DNA of 64,000 nt from Pyrococcus sp. ST04 (GCF_000263735.1 NC_017946.1:1467348-1531347); one strand, 5' to 3'; positions 25,878-38,264 are shown, numbered from the stretch's first letter. The notes: generated by a model not told the origin, from the sequence alone. Numbers and translations: made by a program.

Positions 25878-26971
25878 TGGCGAGGGTATATTTGGAAGGT
25901 GTTACAAAAGTCTTTGGAAATGTTGTTGCTGTCGATAATCTAACCCTTGAAGTTAAGGATGGCGAATTTATGGTTCTGCTAGGACCCTCTGGATGCGGAA
26001 AATCAACAACATTAAGGCTAATCGCTGGATTAGAAAAACCCACAAAAGGTAATATTTGGATCGGAGATAGGATAGTTAACGAGATTGATCCAACAAAGAG
26101 AAACGTTGCCATGGTCTTTCAGAGTTATGCTCTATATCCTCACATGACAGTTTTTGGAAACATAGAATTTCCACTAAAAATGAGCGGGGTACCAAAGAAT
26201 GAGAGAATTAAGAAAGTCAAAGAAATTGCAGAATTCCTAGGGATTTCTGAGTTACTCAATAGAAAGCCACATGAACTAAGTGGAGGTCAACAGCAAAGGG
26301 TTGCACTTGCGAGAGCATTAGTAAGAGAACCAGAAGTTTTTCTCTTAGATGAACCACTTAGCAATTTAGACGCAAAGATAAGAACTCAAATGAGGTTTGA
26401 ACTTAAGAAATTACTTAGCTATGATCTTGGAGTAACTACAATCTACGTCACACATGATCAAATAGAAGCAATGACAATGGCAGATAGAATTGCGGTTATG
26501 AATAAGGGAAAACTCCAGCAAGTAGGAACTCCAGAGGAGATATTCTACAAGCCAAAGAACACTTTCGTGGCAACATTTGTAGGTAGCCCTCCGATGAATT
26601 TAATTCCTGGAAGAGTTGTTGAAACAGAAGAAGGTGTCAAGTTTATTGCCGAGCATTTCGAACTTCTCCTAGATAAAGATATTATTGGGAAAAAAGTCTT
26701 GGAAACGATAAAAGAAAAAGACGTGTTACTCGGATTTAGACCACAGCATGTGGAGGTGTCAATTTCTGAGAAACCAGGATTTATAAAAGGGGAAATTTTA
26801 GGGGTTGAAAAGTTGGGAGTTGAAAGTTTTGCCCATCTGAACTACGGAAACTCAGAAATTGTTATTAGATTACCAGAAAACCTAACTCCGAAGAAATACA
26901 TATACTGGAGACCAGAACTTAAAAGGATATACATTTTTGACTCAAAAACTAAGGAAGTCCTATTCTTCTGA
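25877..26971 (+). CDS. Sugar ABC transporter ATPase, MalK/MsmK type
   Basis: 364 residues. Walker A GPSGCGKSTT near residue 37, Q-loop VFQSYALYPH, signature LSGGQQQR near residue 135, Walker B FLLDEPLSNLD, switch histidine YVTHD near residue 192, then a C-terminal OB-type regulatory domain (from about 235, with GFRPQHVEV). Powers import at the inner face of the membrane. Last of the four-gene transporter operon. MalK-type ATPases may be shared among several sugar importers. Confidence 0.94.
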   Translation: MARVYLEGVTKVFGNVVAVDNLTLEVKDGEFMVLLGPSGCGKSTTLRLIAGLEKPTKGNIWIGDRIVNEIDPTKRNVAMVFQSYALYPHMTVFGNIEFPLKMSGVPKNERIKKVKEIAEFLGISELLNRKPHELSGGQQQRVALARALVREPEVFLLDEPLSNLDAKIRTQMRFELKKLLSYDLGVTTIYVTHDQIEAMTMADRIAVMNKGKLQQVGTPEEIFYKPKNTFVATFVGSPPMNLIPGRVVETEEGVKFIAEHFELLLDKDIIGKKVLETIKEKDVLLGFRPQHVEVSISEKPGFIKGEILGVEKLGVESFAHLNYGNSEIVIRLPENLTPKKYIYWRPELKRIYIFDSKTKEVLFF

Positions 26972-27047
26972 TCTTTAGTTATATTTGAAGGTTAATACTT
27001 GGAAAATTTTATTACCAAAGAAGCTAATTATATAATGGGGGGTGGAT

Positions 27048-27548
27048 ATGAAGAAAGTGATATTTATGCTGATTATGTTAATAATTGGAGCCATGTTCCT
27101 GGGTAACATTATGAACATAGTGCCCAAAACACTCCAGAACATTAACACGCTAAAGACAAGTGAAATCATTAAAAAATCCTCTTCAAACATGTTGAACTTA
27201 ACTGCCTCGGAAAAGTTAGCAAACATAAGTATAGAGAACAAGATCGGAGGAATTCCTCTACAAAAAGGTGTATACAACGTGAGTCAAATAAACGAGGAGC
27301 TTAGAGAGAAGTTACTCAATCCAAGTGAATGGTACGTGACAAATACAAGCTTAAGCTACGAGTATGCTGAGAAATTGTACAACGAAACACTTAAGATTGT
27401 AGAGAATTCAACAGAACAGTCAAAATCAATACTTCAAAAATTCCTTGGAATATTTGGCAAAAACAAAAACGAAACCTCAAAACTCAAAGGAATTATCGAA
27501 GAAATAATAGAAAAGGCCGAGAACCTGACAAAGAAGATTAGGAAATAA
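27048..27548 (+). CDS. Small secreted or membrane-anchored helical protein
   Basis: 166 residues: an N-terminal hydrophobic helix (about 3-25, signal anchor) followed by an extracytoplasmic region rich in Asn, Lys, Glu and many N-x-S/T sites (NLT, NVS, NTS, NST, NET), predicted helical. No family recognised. GGGGGGTG precedes the ATG at 27048. It sits 76 bp after the transporter operon in the same direction with its own AT-rich promoter region. Sequon density suggests a glycosylated surface protein. The 3' end overlaps wecB by 11 bp. Confidence 0.7.
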   Translation: MKKVIFMLIMLIIGAMFLGNIMNIVPKTLQNINTLKTSEIIKKSSSNMLNLTASEKLANISIENKIGGIPLQKGVYNVSQINEELREKLLNPSEWYVTNTSLSYEYAEKLYNETLKIVENSTEQSKSILQKFLGIFGKNKNETSKLKGIIEEIIEKAENLTKKIRK

Positions 27549-28674
27549 AGTTTGATGACCTAACCTTTAGCATTCCCTCTTCCCATAGGGCAAGAAGTAT
27601 ATTTACAATTCTCTCTCCAGCCCGTCCATCCCCAAAGGGATTCCTTGCCGAAGCCATCCTTCTATAAAAGTTTTCATCATTGAGTAGCTTTTCCACATAC
27701 ATTAGAGCTAGGTCTTTTTCCACGCCAACTAAAACATTGCCCCCAGCCTTTATCGTTTCTGGCCTTTCCGTGTTATATCTCAGAGTAAGACAGGGGACTC
27801 CCAGGATTATTGCTTCCTCCTGAATTCCACCAGAGTCAGTCATGATTATCTTAGCATTCTTTTCTAGCTTAAGGAAATCCAAATACCCTAAAGGCTTCGT
27901 TAAGATAATGTTTTCATTTGACTCAAGCCTTTTCCAAAGACCGAACTCTTTTAGTCTCTTCTCTGCCCTAGGATGAACCGGGTAAACGACCGGGAGAGGC
28001 AAAGATGTGAGGATATCAACTAGTCTCTCCAACCTATCCCTATTGTCCACATTTTCCTTTCTATGAGCGGTTACGAGGATATATTCCTTAGGTTCTAAGC
28101 CAAGCTTCGACAGAATTTTACTTTTCCTATCTGCTATCTCGGAGTTTTGAAGAACAGCATCAACTATAGTGTTACCAACTACATAAACGCCTTCCCTTAT
28201 TCCTTCCTTCTCAAGGTTATTTTTAGCCTCCAATGTAGGAGCAAAGAGAACCTCACTTGCATGGTCGGCGAGTATCCTGTTTATTTCCTCTGGCATTGTT
28301 CTGTCAAAGCTTCTTAACCCAGCTTCTACGTGAGCTACCGGAATCAACAATTTAACACTTGCCAACGCACCTGCTAAAACGGTGTTTGTGTCCCCCTGAA
28401 CTATGCTAACGTCAGGCTTCTCTTCCATGAGAACTTTTTCTATTTTAATCATGGCGAAGCCCGTCTGCTCTGCCTGAGTTCCAGAGCCAACTTCGAGGTG
28501 GTAATCTATTTCTGGCAACTCAAGCTCCTCTAAAAATACTTGGCTCATTTCATAATCATAGTGCTGGCCCGTGTGAATTATCAAGGGGTGTACATCTTTC
28601 TTCAAGAATGCTCTGATAACAGGGGATAATTTAATAATTTCAGGTCTTGTTCCAAATATTATGGCAGGCCTCAA
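27538..28674 (-). CDS. wecB: UDP-N-acetylglucosamine 2-epimerase (non-hydrolysing)
   Basis: 378 residues; interconverts UDP-GlcNAc and UDP-ManNAc. It begins MRPAIIFGTRPEIIKLSPVI, with HVEAGLRSFDRTMPEEINR near residue 110 and TDSGGIQEEA near residue 280 (catalytic and substrate-binding motifs). The start is a TTG that overlaps the wecC stop (TTGA), after GGAGGGG. Together the two enzymes supply UDP-ManNAc uronate for surface glycans or N-glycans. Confidence 0.95.
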   Translation of the reverse strand: MRPAIIFGTRPEIIKLSPVIRAFLKKDVHPLIIHTGQHYDYEMSQVFLEELELPEIDYHLEVGSGTQAEQTGFAMIKIEKVLMEEKPDVSIVQGDTNTVLAGALASVKLLIPVAHVEAGLRSFDRTMPEEINRILADHASEVLFAPTLEAKNNLEKEGIREGVYVVGNTIVDAVLQNSEIADRKSKILSKLGLEPKEYILVTAHRKENVDNRDRLERLVDILTSLPLPVVYPVHPRAEKRLKEFGLWKRLESNENIILTKPLGYLDFLKLEKNAKIIMTDSGGIQEEAIILGVPCLTLRYNTERPETIKAGGNVLVGVEKDLALMYVEKLLNDENFYRRMASARNPFGDGRAGERIVNILLALWEEGMLKVRSSNFIS

Positions 28675-29927
28675 ACGTCCCCCCTCCCAACTCCTCTAAA
28701 GGTAAAGCCCTTTGGAGGTGTTTCTATTATCCCTCTCCCATCAACAAGAACTCTAGTTCTCATCTTACTACCTAAATAATCCCAATCAAGCCCCTTAAAC
28801 TCTAGATGGTCAGTAGCTATAACTAAAGCATCTGCTCCAGTCACAGCTTCTTCTACTGAGGGGTGAGTTCCACCGACATAGGGATCGTACGTTCTTACCT
28901 CTCGTACAATATCTTTTATTATCTCAACAAACTTCAAGGCTGGGGAATTTCTTGTATCATCTGTGCCTCCTTTATACGATAATCCTAAGACAGCAACTAC
29001 CGAATCTTCAATCTTAACTCCCGCTTCTTCAAGGGCTTCAAAAAGTAGTTCAGCTACAAATTTCGGCATGCCTTCATTTATTTTTCTAGCTCGTCTAATC
29101 AGCCCAAAATCCCTTTCAGCTGAAGATAGAAGCAGATATGGATCTTTAGGAAGGCAGTGTCCCCCAACACCAATACCAGGCAAGTGAATCCTAACCCTCG
29201 GGTGAGTGTTTGCTAGTTTTATAGCTTCGAACACGTTGACTCCATATTGCATTGCCAACAATGCAAACTCATTGGCAAGGGCTATATTAACATCCCTAAA
29301 CGTATTCTCCATAAGTTTAACCATTTCAGCAGTCGTTGCATCAGTAATGAATATTTCTCCCCTGACAAAGGATCTGTAAAGGTTTTCAGCTAATTTCCCT
29401 GCTTTTTTGCTTACCCCACCTATTATTCTCGAGTTGTACACTAGCTCTTTGAATATTCTCCCTGGCATAACTCTTTCTGGAGCATGTGCAACATAGAAGT
29501 CTATTCCCTCTCTCATTCCAGTTAAATCCTCGAGAAGCTTTGCCATCCTAACAGTTGTTCCTGGGGGTACTGTACTTTCGATGATGACAAGAGCACCCCT
29601 ATCAATTATCTCTGCAACAGTTCTAATGGCATTTTCAACGTAGCTTAAATCGGGCTTATTTCCGAGTAAGGGGGTTTGAACACAAATTATATAAGCATCA
29701 AGACCTCGCAACTCTTCTGGTCTAGTTGTAGCCTTAAGCCTTTCCTCCTTGATTACCTTTCTAAGTCTCTCATTAATTTCAGGTTCAATTATGTGGGAAT
29801 TTCCAGAGTTGATGCTTTCTACAACATCCTTCCTTATATCAAGGCCAATAACATCGTGACCCGAGGAAGCAAACATTATAGCAGTTGGAAGACCAATATA
29901 TCCAAGCCCTATTACTCCAATTCTCAT
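28671..29927 (-). CDS. wecC: UDP-N-acetyl-D-mannosamine dehydrogenase
   Basis: 418 residues; oxidises UDP-ManNAc to the uronic acid with 2 NAD. Opening Rossmann motif GVIGLGYIGLPTA, STVPPGTT near residue 115, the active-site cysteine in GVGGHCLPKDPY near residue 250, and the C-terminal UDP-binding domain. First gene of the wecC-wecB unit. A TATA-like CCTTAAAATTC lies about 30 bases upstream. Confidence 0.95.
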   Translation of the reverse strand: MRIGVIGLGYIGLPTAIMFASSGHDVIGLDIRKDVVESINSGNSHIIEPEINERLRKVIKEERLKATTRPEELRGLDAYIICVQTPLLGNKPDLSYVENAIRTVAEIIDRGALVIIESTVPPGTTVRMAKLLEDLTGMREGIDFYVAHAPERVMPGRIFKELVYNSRIIGGVSKKAGKLAENLYRSFVRGEIFITDATTAEMVKLMENTFRDVNIALANEFALLAMQYGVNVFEAIKLANTHPRVRIHLPGIGVGGHCLPKDPYLLLSSAERDFGLIRRARKINEGMPKFVAELLFEALEEAGVKIEDSVVAVLGLSYKGGTDDTRNSPALKFVEIIKDIVREVRTYDPYVGGTHPSVEEAVTGADALVIATDHLEFKGLDWDYLGSKMRTRVLVDGRGIIETPPKGFTFRGVGRGDV

Positions 29928-30174
29928 TTTTCATCCCTAGCCCGATATCTCGGGAGTGAATTTTAAGGATTTCCTATAGTGTATAGAATGGCCAAAATAC
30001 TAGCTAAATTTTCAAAATAAAAGGGAATTAGAAGTTAGAACAACTAATTCGGGTATAGTAATCCAAAATAACGCTTTCGAAAGCATGAGAAAGGATTGTA
30101 AATTCAAAAGGAAATCAAACTACTGAAAAACCCTTATAATGGCCACTTTCACGTATATAGAATAGGTGCAGGAC
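29928..30174. promoter_or_regulatory. Divergent promoter region wecC / DUF354
   Basis: Left-facing TATA near 29958-29968. Between it and the wecC start is an inverted repeat CCCGA-TATC-TCGGG (29941-29954) that could be an operator or leader hairpin. A perfect 12-bp palindrome GCTTTCGAAAGC is at 30073-30084. Right-facing TATA candidates CTTATAATG (30133-30141) and GTATATAG (30153-30160). No coding frame of note. Confidence 0.45.
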
Positions 30175-31287
30175 ATGAAAATCTGGATCGATATAATGAA
30201 TTCACCTCATGCTCATTTCTTCAAGGGAGTAATAAGAGAGCTCGAAAAAAGAGGGTTTGAAGTTCTTGTAACGACGAGAGAGTTTGACGGCCTAACTGAT
30301 ATCTTAGATATGTTGGGCATAGAGTACATCGCCATAGGAAAGCATGGAGGCTCAACGCTAGAAGGGAAGTTACTTGCAAGCACCGAGAGAGTCTACAAGC
30401 TCTCAAAGCTGATAATTGAGGAAAAACCAGACATTGCAGTATATAAAAACAACCCAGAAGCGCCGAGAATAGCGTTTGGTCTTGGTATACCCTCAGTAGG
30501 TTTCGTAGATAATGAAACGGCAGTTCCCCAGAACAAATTGATGTTCCCCTTCACAACTAGACTGATATATCCAAAGCCAATAGATGCCTATGACCTCCTA
30601 AAATGTGGTGCGGATCCAAATTCCTTGAGAAGCATAGAAGGCATAGCAGAAATAGCGAATGTATATGGATTCGTTCCAAAAGAGGAAACATTGAAGGAGT
30701 TGGGTCTGAGGAAGTATTCATACATAGTTATGAGGCCAGAACCAATAAAGGCCAACTACTTTAATGGGGACAGAGATAGGAGTATTCTAGAAGATATAAT
30801 TCCCCTTCTCCCAGACCTACCCATAATCCTCTTCCCGAGAACAGAAGAGCAAAAGAAAGCATTTGAAAGATTTGAAAACGTTATAATCCCAGAGAAAGTA
30901 GTTGACACACTAACATTACTCTTCTATGCAAAACTAATGATAGGTGCTGGAGGCACTATGAACAGAGAAGCCCTAGCCCTCGGAACTCCAGCAATCTCCA
31001 CTTACCCAGGGAAACTGTTAGCCGTCACGAAATGGCTCATAGAACTTGGTGTGAAGTTTCACTCTACCAACCCAATAGAAGTCGCAACTAAAGCATGGGA
31101 GATAATAAGGAAGAACAGCATGTACAGAAAGCACATTAGGATGATTATGAGTTCAATGGAAAACCCAGTAGACATAATAGTTGAAGAAATAGAAAAACTA
31201 GCTTATTCCGGCGATCTTAGGAGTTATGAAAGCCTCTATAAGAGCGGCTATGAAGAGCAAAAATATGGACACAGCCAAAAGCTTTAA
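30175..31287 (+). CDS. DUF354-family glycosyltransferase-like protein
   Basis: 370 residues with a GT-B-like two-domain shape. The N-terminal half starts MKIWIDIMNSPHAHFF and the second half has MIGAGGTMNREALALGTPAIS, which resembles the nucleotide-sugar site of UDP-GlcNAc epimerases and GT-B enzymes. The family (DUF354) is often found beside polysaccharide genes, as here next to wecBC, but the reaction is not established. The ATG at 30175 is preferred to an in-frame GTG three codons earlier. The last 90 bp overlap the SpoIIM gene on the other strand. Confidence 0.85.
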   Translation: MKIWIDIMNSPHAHFFKGVIRELEKRGFEVLVTTREFDGLTDILDMLGIEYIAIGKHGGSTLEGKLLASTERVYKLSKLIIEEKPDIAVYKNNPEAPRIAFGLGIPSVGFVDNETAVPQNKLMFPFTTRLIYPKPIDAYDLLKCGADPNSLRSIEGIAEIANVYGFVPKEETLKELGLRKYSYIVMRPEPIKANYFNGDRDRSILEDIIPLLPDLPIILFPRTEEQKKAFERFENVIIPEKVVDTLTLLFYAKLMIGAGGTMNREALALGTPAISTYPGKLLAVTKWLIELGVKFHSTNPIEVATKAWEIIRKNSMYRKHIRMIMSSMENPVDIIVEEIEKLAYSGDLRSYESLYKSGYEEQKYGHSQKL

Positions 31288-31755
31288 CGCTTCCTTTAAT
31301 CCCCTCTTAAATCTGTCCTGAATTTCCCCCTCTCCATGAACTATCTCTAGGAACCAAGAAACCCCTCCAACACCAGCTATTAGCAAAGCAGGAATCTCCA
31401 CTATACCATGAGGAACCAAGGAAAGTATTATCGTGGAAAGGGATTTCCCAGTATGAGCAACATATGAGGCAACAACCCCAACAACATACCCATTGAATAA
31501 CATTATAAGAAAAGGCACAACTCCAAATATCAATCCTCCAAAGGTCATTATCACGGCAACCCTCGTATTGTTAAGGAATATCATTAGGAACAGCCTAAAT
31601 CCTTGAGGAAGCTCCCCACCCCCAAGGAGCTTTTTTATGAACTTAAAGAACTCCTGAGCTATTAGTGGATTTGATCTGGCGACTCCTGTTCCAAGTAGTA
31701 CTCCCATAAAAAATGTTAGCAATAGTGCTAAGAATATCTTCACTTTTCTTCCCAT
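31198..31755 (-). CDS. SpoIIM-family (DUF95) membrane protein
   Basis: 185 residues with about five transmembrane helices. Motifs LNNTRVAVIMTFGGLIFG and SLVPHGIVEIPALLIAG are characteristic of the SpoIIM/DUF95 family, widespread in archaea with unknown function. It overlaps the lipoate-ligase-domain gene by 16 bp upstream, and its 3' end overlaps the convergent DUF354 gene by 90 bp, far more than other convergent pairs here. Confidence 0.88.
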   Translation of the reverse strand: MGRKVKIFLALLLTFFMGVLLGTGVARSNPLIAQEFFKFIKKLLGGGELPQGFRLFLMIFLNNTRVAVIMTFGGLIFGVVPFLIMLFNGYVVGVVASYVAHTGKSLSTIILSLVPHGIVEIPALLIAGVGGVSWFLEIVHGEGEIQDRFKRGLKEALKLLAVSIFLLFIAALIEAFITPKIAGIS

Positions 31756-32033
31756 TTGTAAGCCTCCAATGCCTTTCTTATTGCTATCTTAAAGTCCTCA
31801 ATGTTTAAGTATGGCATTTCAATGTCATGCCTTACTGAAAAGAAAGATTCAACGACATTCTCAAGCTCGCTAAGATTTCTTCCTTCTAGGGAATTCTCAA
31901 GCTCTTGGACTATATCTTCGGGATATATGAAAAAATCGCCTGTTATTATAACTTTTTTAGCAATTCCCCCTTCTTCATCAATTTCAACCCTTATTAGCCC
32001 CTTTCTTGCCTTGTGCTCTCCAATTAGCTTCAT
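31740..32033 (-). CDS. Stand-alone lipoate-protein ligase C-terminal domain (LplB-like)
   Basis: 97 residues matching the accessory C-terminal domain of lipoate-protein ligase: VEIDEEGGIAKKVIITGDFF and YPEDIVQELENSLEG. In Thermoplasma the catalytic (LplA) and accessory (LplB) parts are separate proteins and both are needed to activate lipoate. No LplA catalytic gene is in this window. It overlaps the SpoIIM gene by 16 bp. The family call is confident; lipoylation activity is inferred. Confidence 0.82.
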   Translation of the reverse strand: MKLIGEHKARKGLIRVEIDEEGGIAKKVIITGDFFIYPEDIVQELENSLEGRNLSELENVVESFFSVRHDIEMPYLNIEDFKIAIRKALEAYKWEEK

Positions 32034-32049
32034 GAAGCCCCCATATTGA

Positions 32050-32246
32050 ATTATAACGAGTTTAGTTAAAAAGCATTTTGATAAGACTAACTTCTTCCTT
32101 CCTACCCTAAAGGATGAGAGTTTCTCTTGAGAAAAATATAGGAGCGTCCCAAATGATCACATGGATACAAATACTACAGTAAAGAACGAAAGGTTAAGGA
32201 ACGACTTTTAAGTACATAAGAGGAGTAAAGAGTCGAGGGATACAAA
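32050..32246. other. Intergenic gap between lplB-like gene and osmC
   Basis: A 197-bp gap with the right-facing promoter (CGACTTTTAAGTAC near 32205) and an isolated 22-codon frame (32114-32182) without a clear ribosome site, which I do not call. Confidence 0.4.
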
Positions 32247-35159
<2,913 letters not shown>

Positions 35160-35163
<4 letters not shown>

Positions 35164-36161
35164 TCTATAACCTCCTCAATTCTAAGTCCTTCCCTGCTTA
35201 TCTCGGTAATCATTGGAGTTCCACCGGCTATCGTTATTGCCGTTGCAACCTCCCTCTGTCTCTCCGGAGCTAGTGCATACATGCACCCCCCTCCACCGGC
35301 ACCAGTTATTTTGGCACCCAGGGCCCCAGCAGTCCTTGCGGCATAAACTAGTTCGCTAAGCTTCTTTGTCGAAACTCCAAGGGCATCCAATAGTCCGTGA
35401 TTTATATTCATCAAAACCCCTAGCCTCTCAAACTTTTCCCTGTGGTCAATCTCCGACACTATAATTTCCCTTGCCTTCTCAACGAGCTTTCCCATTGATT
35501 CGAGAATTGGAATTATTAGCTCGGGCATCTCCTCATACCTCTTTCTAACCATCGCTACAAGTTCTTTAGTGGATCCAGAAGAGCCAGTGTATCCAACAAC
35601 TATAGGAAGCTCCATAAATGGCAGGTGCTCAAACTTCCCCTTTTCATAATAGAGAAAACCCCCAATTGCAGATACCGTTGGATCTATACCACTCGACGCC
35701 CCCTGAACAAGAAGCTCAGTTTTATGGCCCAATTTTGCTATTTCCTCTTTTGTAAGCTCTAACCCCAAAAGCCTAGAAACAGCTCCAATTGTTGCAACTG
35801 CAACTGCAGCCGATGACCCAAGGCCAGCGCCAACAGGAATTTGAGAGGTAATACTAACTTGAACCCCCGTATTTTTATCTGCCTCTTCCAAAACAAGATT
35901 TATGGCTTCTCTAACGTAACTCAAGACTTCAGCAGCTTTTCCATAATCGGTCTCAAAATATATTTCATTTTCAGAGAAGGAAACAGTTAATCCCGGAACC
36001 TTAATATCATGAGCCTCTATTCTAATTTTACCATCGTTTCTTGGCTCAGCCTCCACATATGTTCTCAGGTTTATTGCAGCAGCTATTGCCGGCTTCCCAT
36101 AGACTACACTGTGTTCTCCAAATAGTATTATCTTGGCGGGAGCCGATGCAATAACCTTCAT
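35160..36161 (-). CDS. mvk: Mevalonate kinase
   Basis: 333-residue GHMP kinase. Motif 1 [16 protein letters not shown] near residue 10, ATP loop [15 protein letters not shown] near residue 108, and motif 3 [14 protein letters not shown] near residue 280. Makes mevalonate-5-phosphate for isoprenoid lipid synthesis. First gene of the mvk-ipk unit, with its TATA-like element in the 87-bp gap upstream. Confidence 0.95.
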
Positions 36162-36248
36162 TTTTAAGCCCCTCCAAAATTCGAAATCCTATCACTCTAA
36201 CTATGAAAGTTGTTAGGGAATAATTAAAGTTAACTTAGCTCAAGGTTA

Positions 36249-37124
36249 TTACTTCTTCATAACTATACTCGCATAGCCAACGATTGCATCGGTACTTTTG
36301 CTAACCTCATAGCTCGTTGTGTAGTGCAAGAGCTCTGCCTCAACAGCTCCCGAAAGCTTTGAATATACTATTCCAACACCAACTCCTCCGGGCCCACACA
36401 TTGTGTGATTCATCTCCCTGATCTCGTCAAACATCCCTTCCACGTCAAAGTCAAGTATTCTTCTTATCACTCTCATGTCCCACTCTCTAACCATGTTTGG
36501 TATGTCCTCTGCTCTCCCGGTGAAAGGAACATAGCCATAGAAGTATCCATAGTGCATGAAGTCAGTGGATGCTATAACAACAACATCCCTGCCAAGGGAC
36601 TGAGCTGCCTCATAGACGGCTCTACCTAAGGTGTTAGCTACGTCTTCGTCCTGGATTCCCAAAGTTATTGGAACTATCATAAAATCTTTTCCAGCTAACT
36701 CCGCAAGATACTGAATGAATGGCAATTGAACCTCTATTGAGTGCTCATACTTATGAGCCAGATCATCTAAGTCAGCAATTCCAGAAAGCTCAACAATAGT
36801 CCTTGCCATTTGAGAATCAACCTTAACGCTTCCTAAGGGCGTTTCCCACTCTCCCTCTGGATAGACTGCTATTGGAGAGCCCATCCCTGTGTGGTTTGGC
36901 CCGAATATGACGAATACCTCTGGAAAGCCGTCTTCATAGATGGCCTTATATGTTCTCGAGGCAGTATAACCAGAGAATACGTAACCTGCATGCGGTGCCA
37001 CACCTGCTGTAATTCTTCTTCTGTCCCCCTCTTCACCGAGGTCACTAAAGAAATTCTCAAGCATCTCAATTAACTCATCACCTTCAGGATAAAACTGCCC
37101 TGCAACTGCCGGATACCTCCTCAT
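36249..37124 (-). CDS. MEMO1-family protein
   Basis: 291 residues. Family motifs are [13 protein letters not shown] at the N-terminus, [10 protein letters not shown] near residue 45, FGPNHTGMG near residue 75, STDFMHYGY near residue 187 and CGPGGVGVG near residue 242. It is related to extradiol dioxygenase LigB folds with a possible metal site of histidines and a cysteine. Biochemical role in archaea unknown. The gap to mvk is 87 bp, and gene order alone does not tie it to lipid synthesis. Confidence 0.9.
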   Translation of the reverse strand: MRRYPAVAGQFYPEGDELIEMLENFFSDLGEEGDRRRITAGVAPHAGYVFSGYTASRTYKAIYEDGFPEVFVIFGPNHTGMGSPIAVYPEGEWETPLGSVKVDSQMARTIVELSGIADLDDLAHKYEHSIEVQLPFIQYLAELAGKDFMIVPITLGIQDEDVANTLGRAVYEAAQSLGRDVVVIASTDFMHYGYFYGYVPFTGRAEDIPNMVREWDMRVIRRILDFDVEGMFDEIREMNHTMCGPGGVGVGIVYSKLSGAVEAELLHYTTSYEVSKSTDAIVGYASIVMKK

Positions 37125-37160
37125 CTCTCCCCACCTCCTGAATTAACTATCCAGTGAAAT

Positions 37161-38234
37161 TTAAATACCTTCGGTTAGTTTAAGACCACTACCAGTTAGG
37201 GGAATCAAGACCCTTGCTCCCTTCTCAATTAAGTCATCCTCCATAAGTTTCCATAACCCTGCAAGTGCAGTTGCCGACGTTGGCTCAACGATAAATCCAT
37301 TCCTCTTGAGCCAACTTAAAGCAGCCAGGGTTTCTCCCTCAGTAATGCTAACACAAGTTCCATTAGTCTCTCGAAGTATTTTAACCATCTCGTCCTTTCT
37401 GGGAGGCTCTGGAATTGCTATTCCATCGGCAAGAAAGTTCTTTATGGGAGATCTTTCACACAGGCTTTCGTATCCGGAAGATTGGACTGCCACCATCTTT
37501 GGCATTATATTTGTTTCTCCCATCTCGACTAATTCCCTGAACCCTTTCCATATGCCAATGAATAAAGTCCCACTCCCAACCGGAACAATCACGTATTCTG
37601 GAACTCCAATTTGCTCATACACTTCATATGCAACTGTTTTTGTGCCTTCCAAGAAGTATGGGTTGAGCCAATGAGAAACATAAGTTACTCCTTCCCTTTC
37701 AGAAAACTCTACGGCTCTTTTGTGAACCTCCATTCTATCCCCTTCAACAAAGTGAACCCTCGCATTTAACCTCATCAAAAGCGAAACTTTCTCTGGCTTT
37801 GTATTGTAGGAGAGAAATATATGAACTTTAATTCCAGAAAAAAGAGCATATAAAGCCATGCTTAATCCAGCATTTCCCGAACTATCGAGAACTACTTCAT
37901 GTATTCCCTCTTCTTTTAGTTTGGCTATTGTTACATAGGTTCCTCTATCTTTAAATGAACCACTTGGATGGAGGTATTCAAGCTTGAATACAGCATCGAC
38001 ACTTCCAATATTAACTTCAGAAATAGGCGTTATTCCTGGATGAAGGTGGGGAAGAAATTCCTCTTCAACAGGAATATACTCCAAGTACCTTCTCATATCA
38101 AAGTACCTAAAATCTGGTGAGAAAGAGTTGTACTCCCTCTTTACAAGCAGTGTTCCACCACACTCGCATTTCATGATAAAACTCTCGGGGTGAACTTTAC
38201 CACATCTCGTACATACCAGCAAGAGTTTCACCAA
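37161..38234 (-). CDS. Threonine synthase-like PLP enzyme
   Basis: Up to 357 residues of PLP fold type II. An N-terminal zinc-ribbon-like CTRCGK...CECGG is typical of archaeal threonine synthases. The PLP lysine is in HPSGSFKDRGTYV near residue 95, the glycine-rich phosphate loop is PVGSGTLFIGIW, and a serine of LTGSGLK closes the site. Likely converts O-phosphohomoserine to threonine. The start is unsure: TTG 38234, GTG 38231 and TTG 38222 are all in frame and no ribosome site is clear. Confidence 0.85.
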   Translation of the reverse strand: MVKLLLVCTRCGKVHPESFIMKCECGGTLLVKREYNSFSPDFRYFDMRRYLEYIPVEEEFLPHLHPGITPISEVNIGSVDAVFKLEYLHPSGSFKDRGTYVTIAKLKEEGIHEVVLDSSGNAGLSMALYALFSGIKVHIFLSYNTKPEKVSLLMRLNARVHFVEGDRMEVHKRAVEFSEREGVTYVSHWLNPYFLEGTKTVAYEVYEQIGVPEYVIVPVGSGTLFIGIWKGFRELVEMGETNIMPKMVAVQSSGYESLCERSPIKNFLADGIAIPEPPRKDEMVKILRETNGTCVSITEGETLAALSWLKRNGFIVEPTSATALAGLWKLMEDDLIEKGARVLIPLTGSGLKLTEGI

Positions 38235-38264
38235 AAATGTTCAAGGAAAAAGAGTGTAAAAAGG

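Noticed and set aside
32114-32182. 22-codon open frame in the lplB-osmC gap
   Set aside because: No usable ribosome site and no similarity; length expected by chance.
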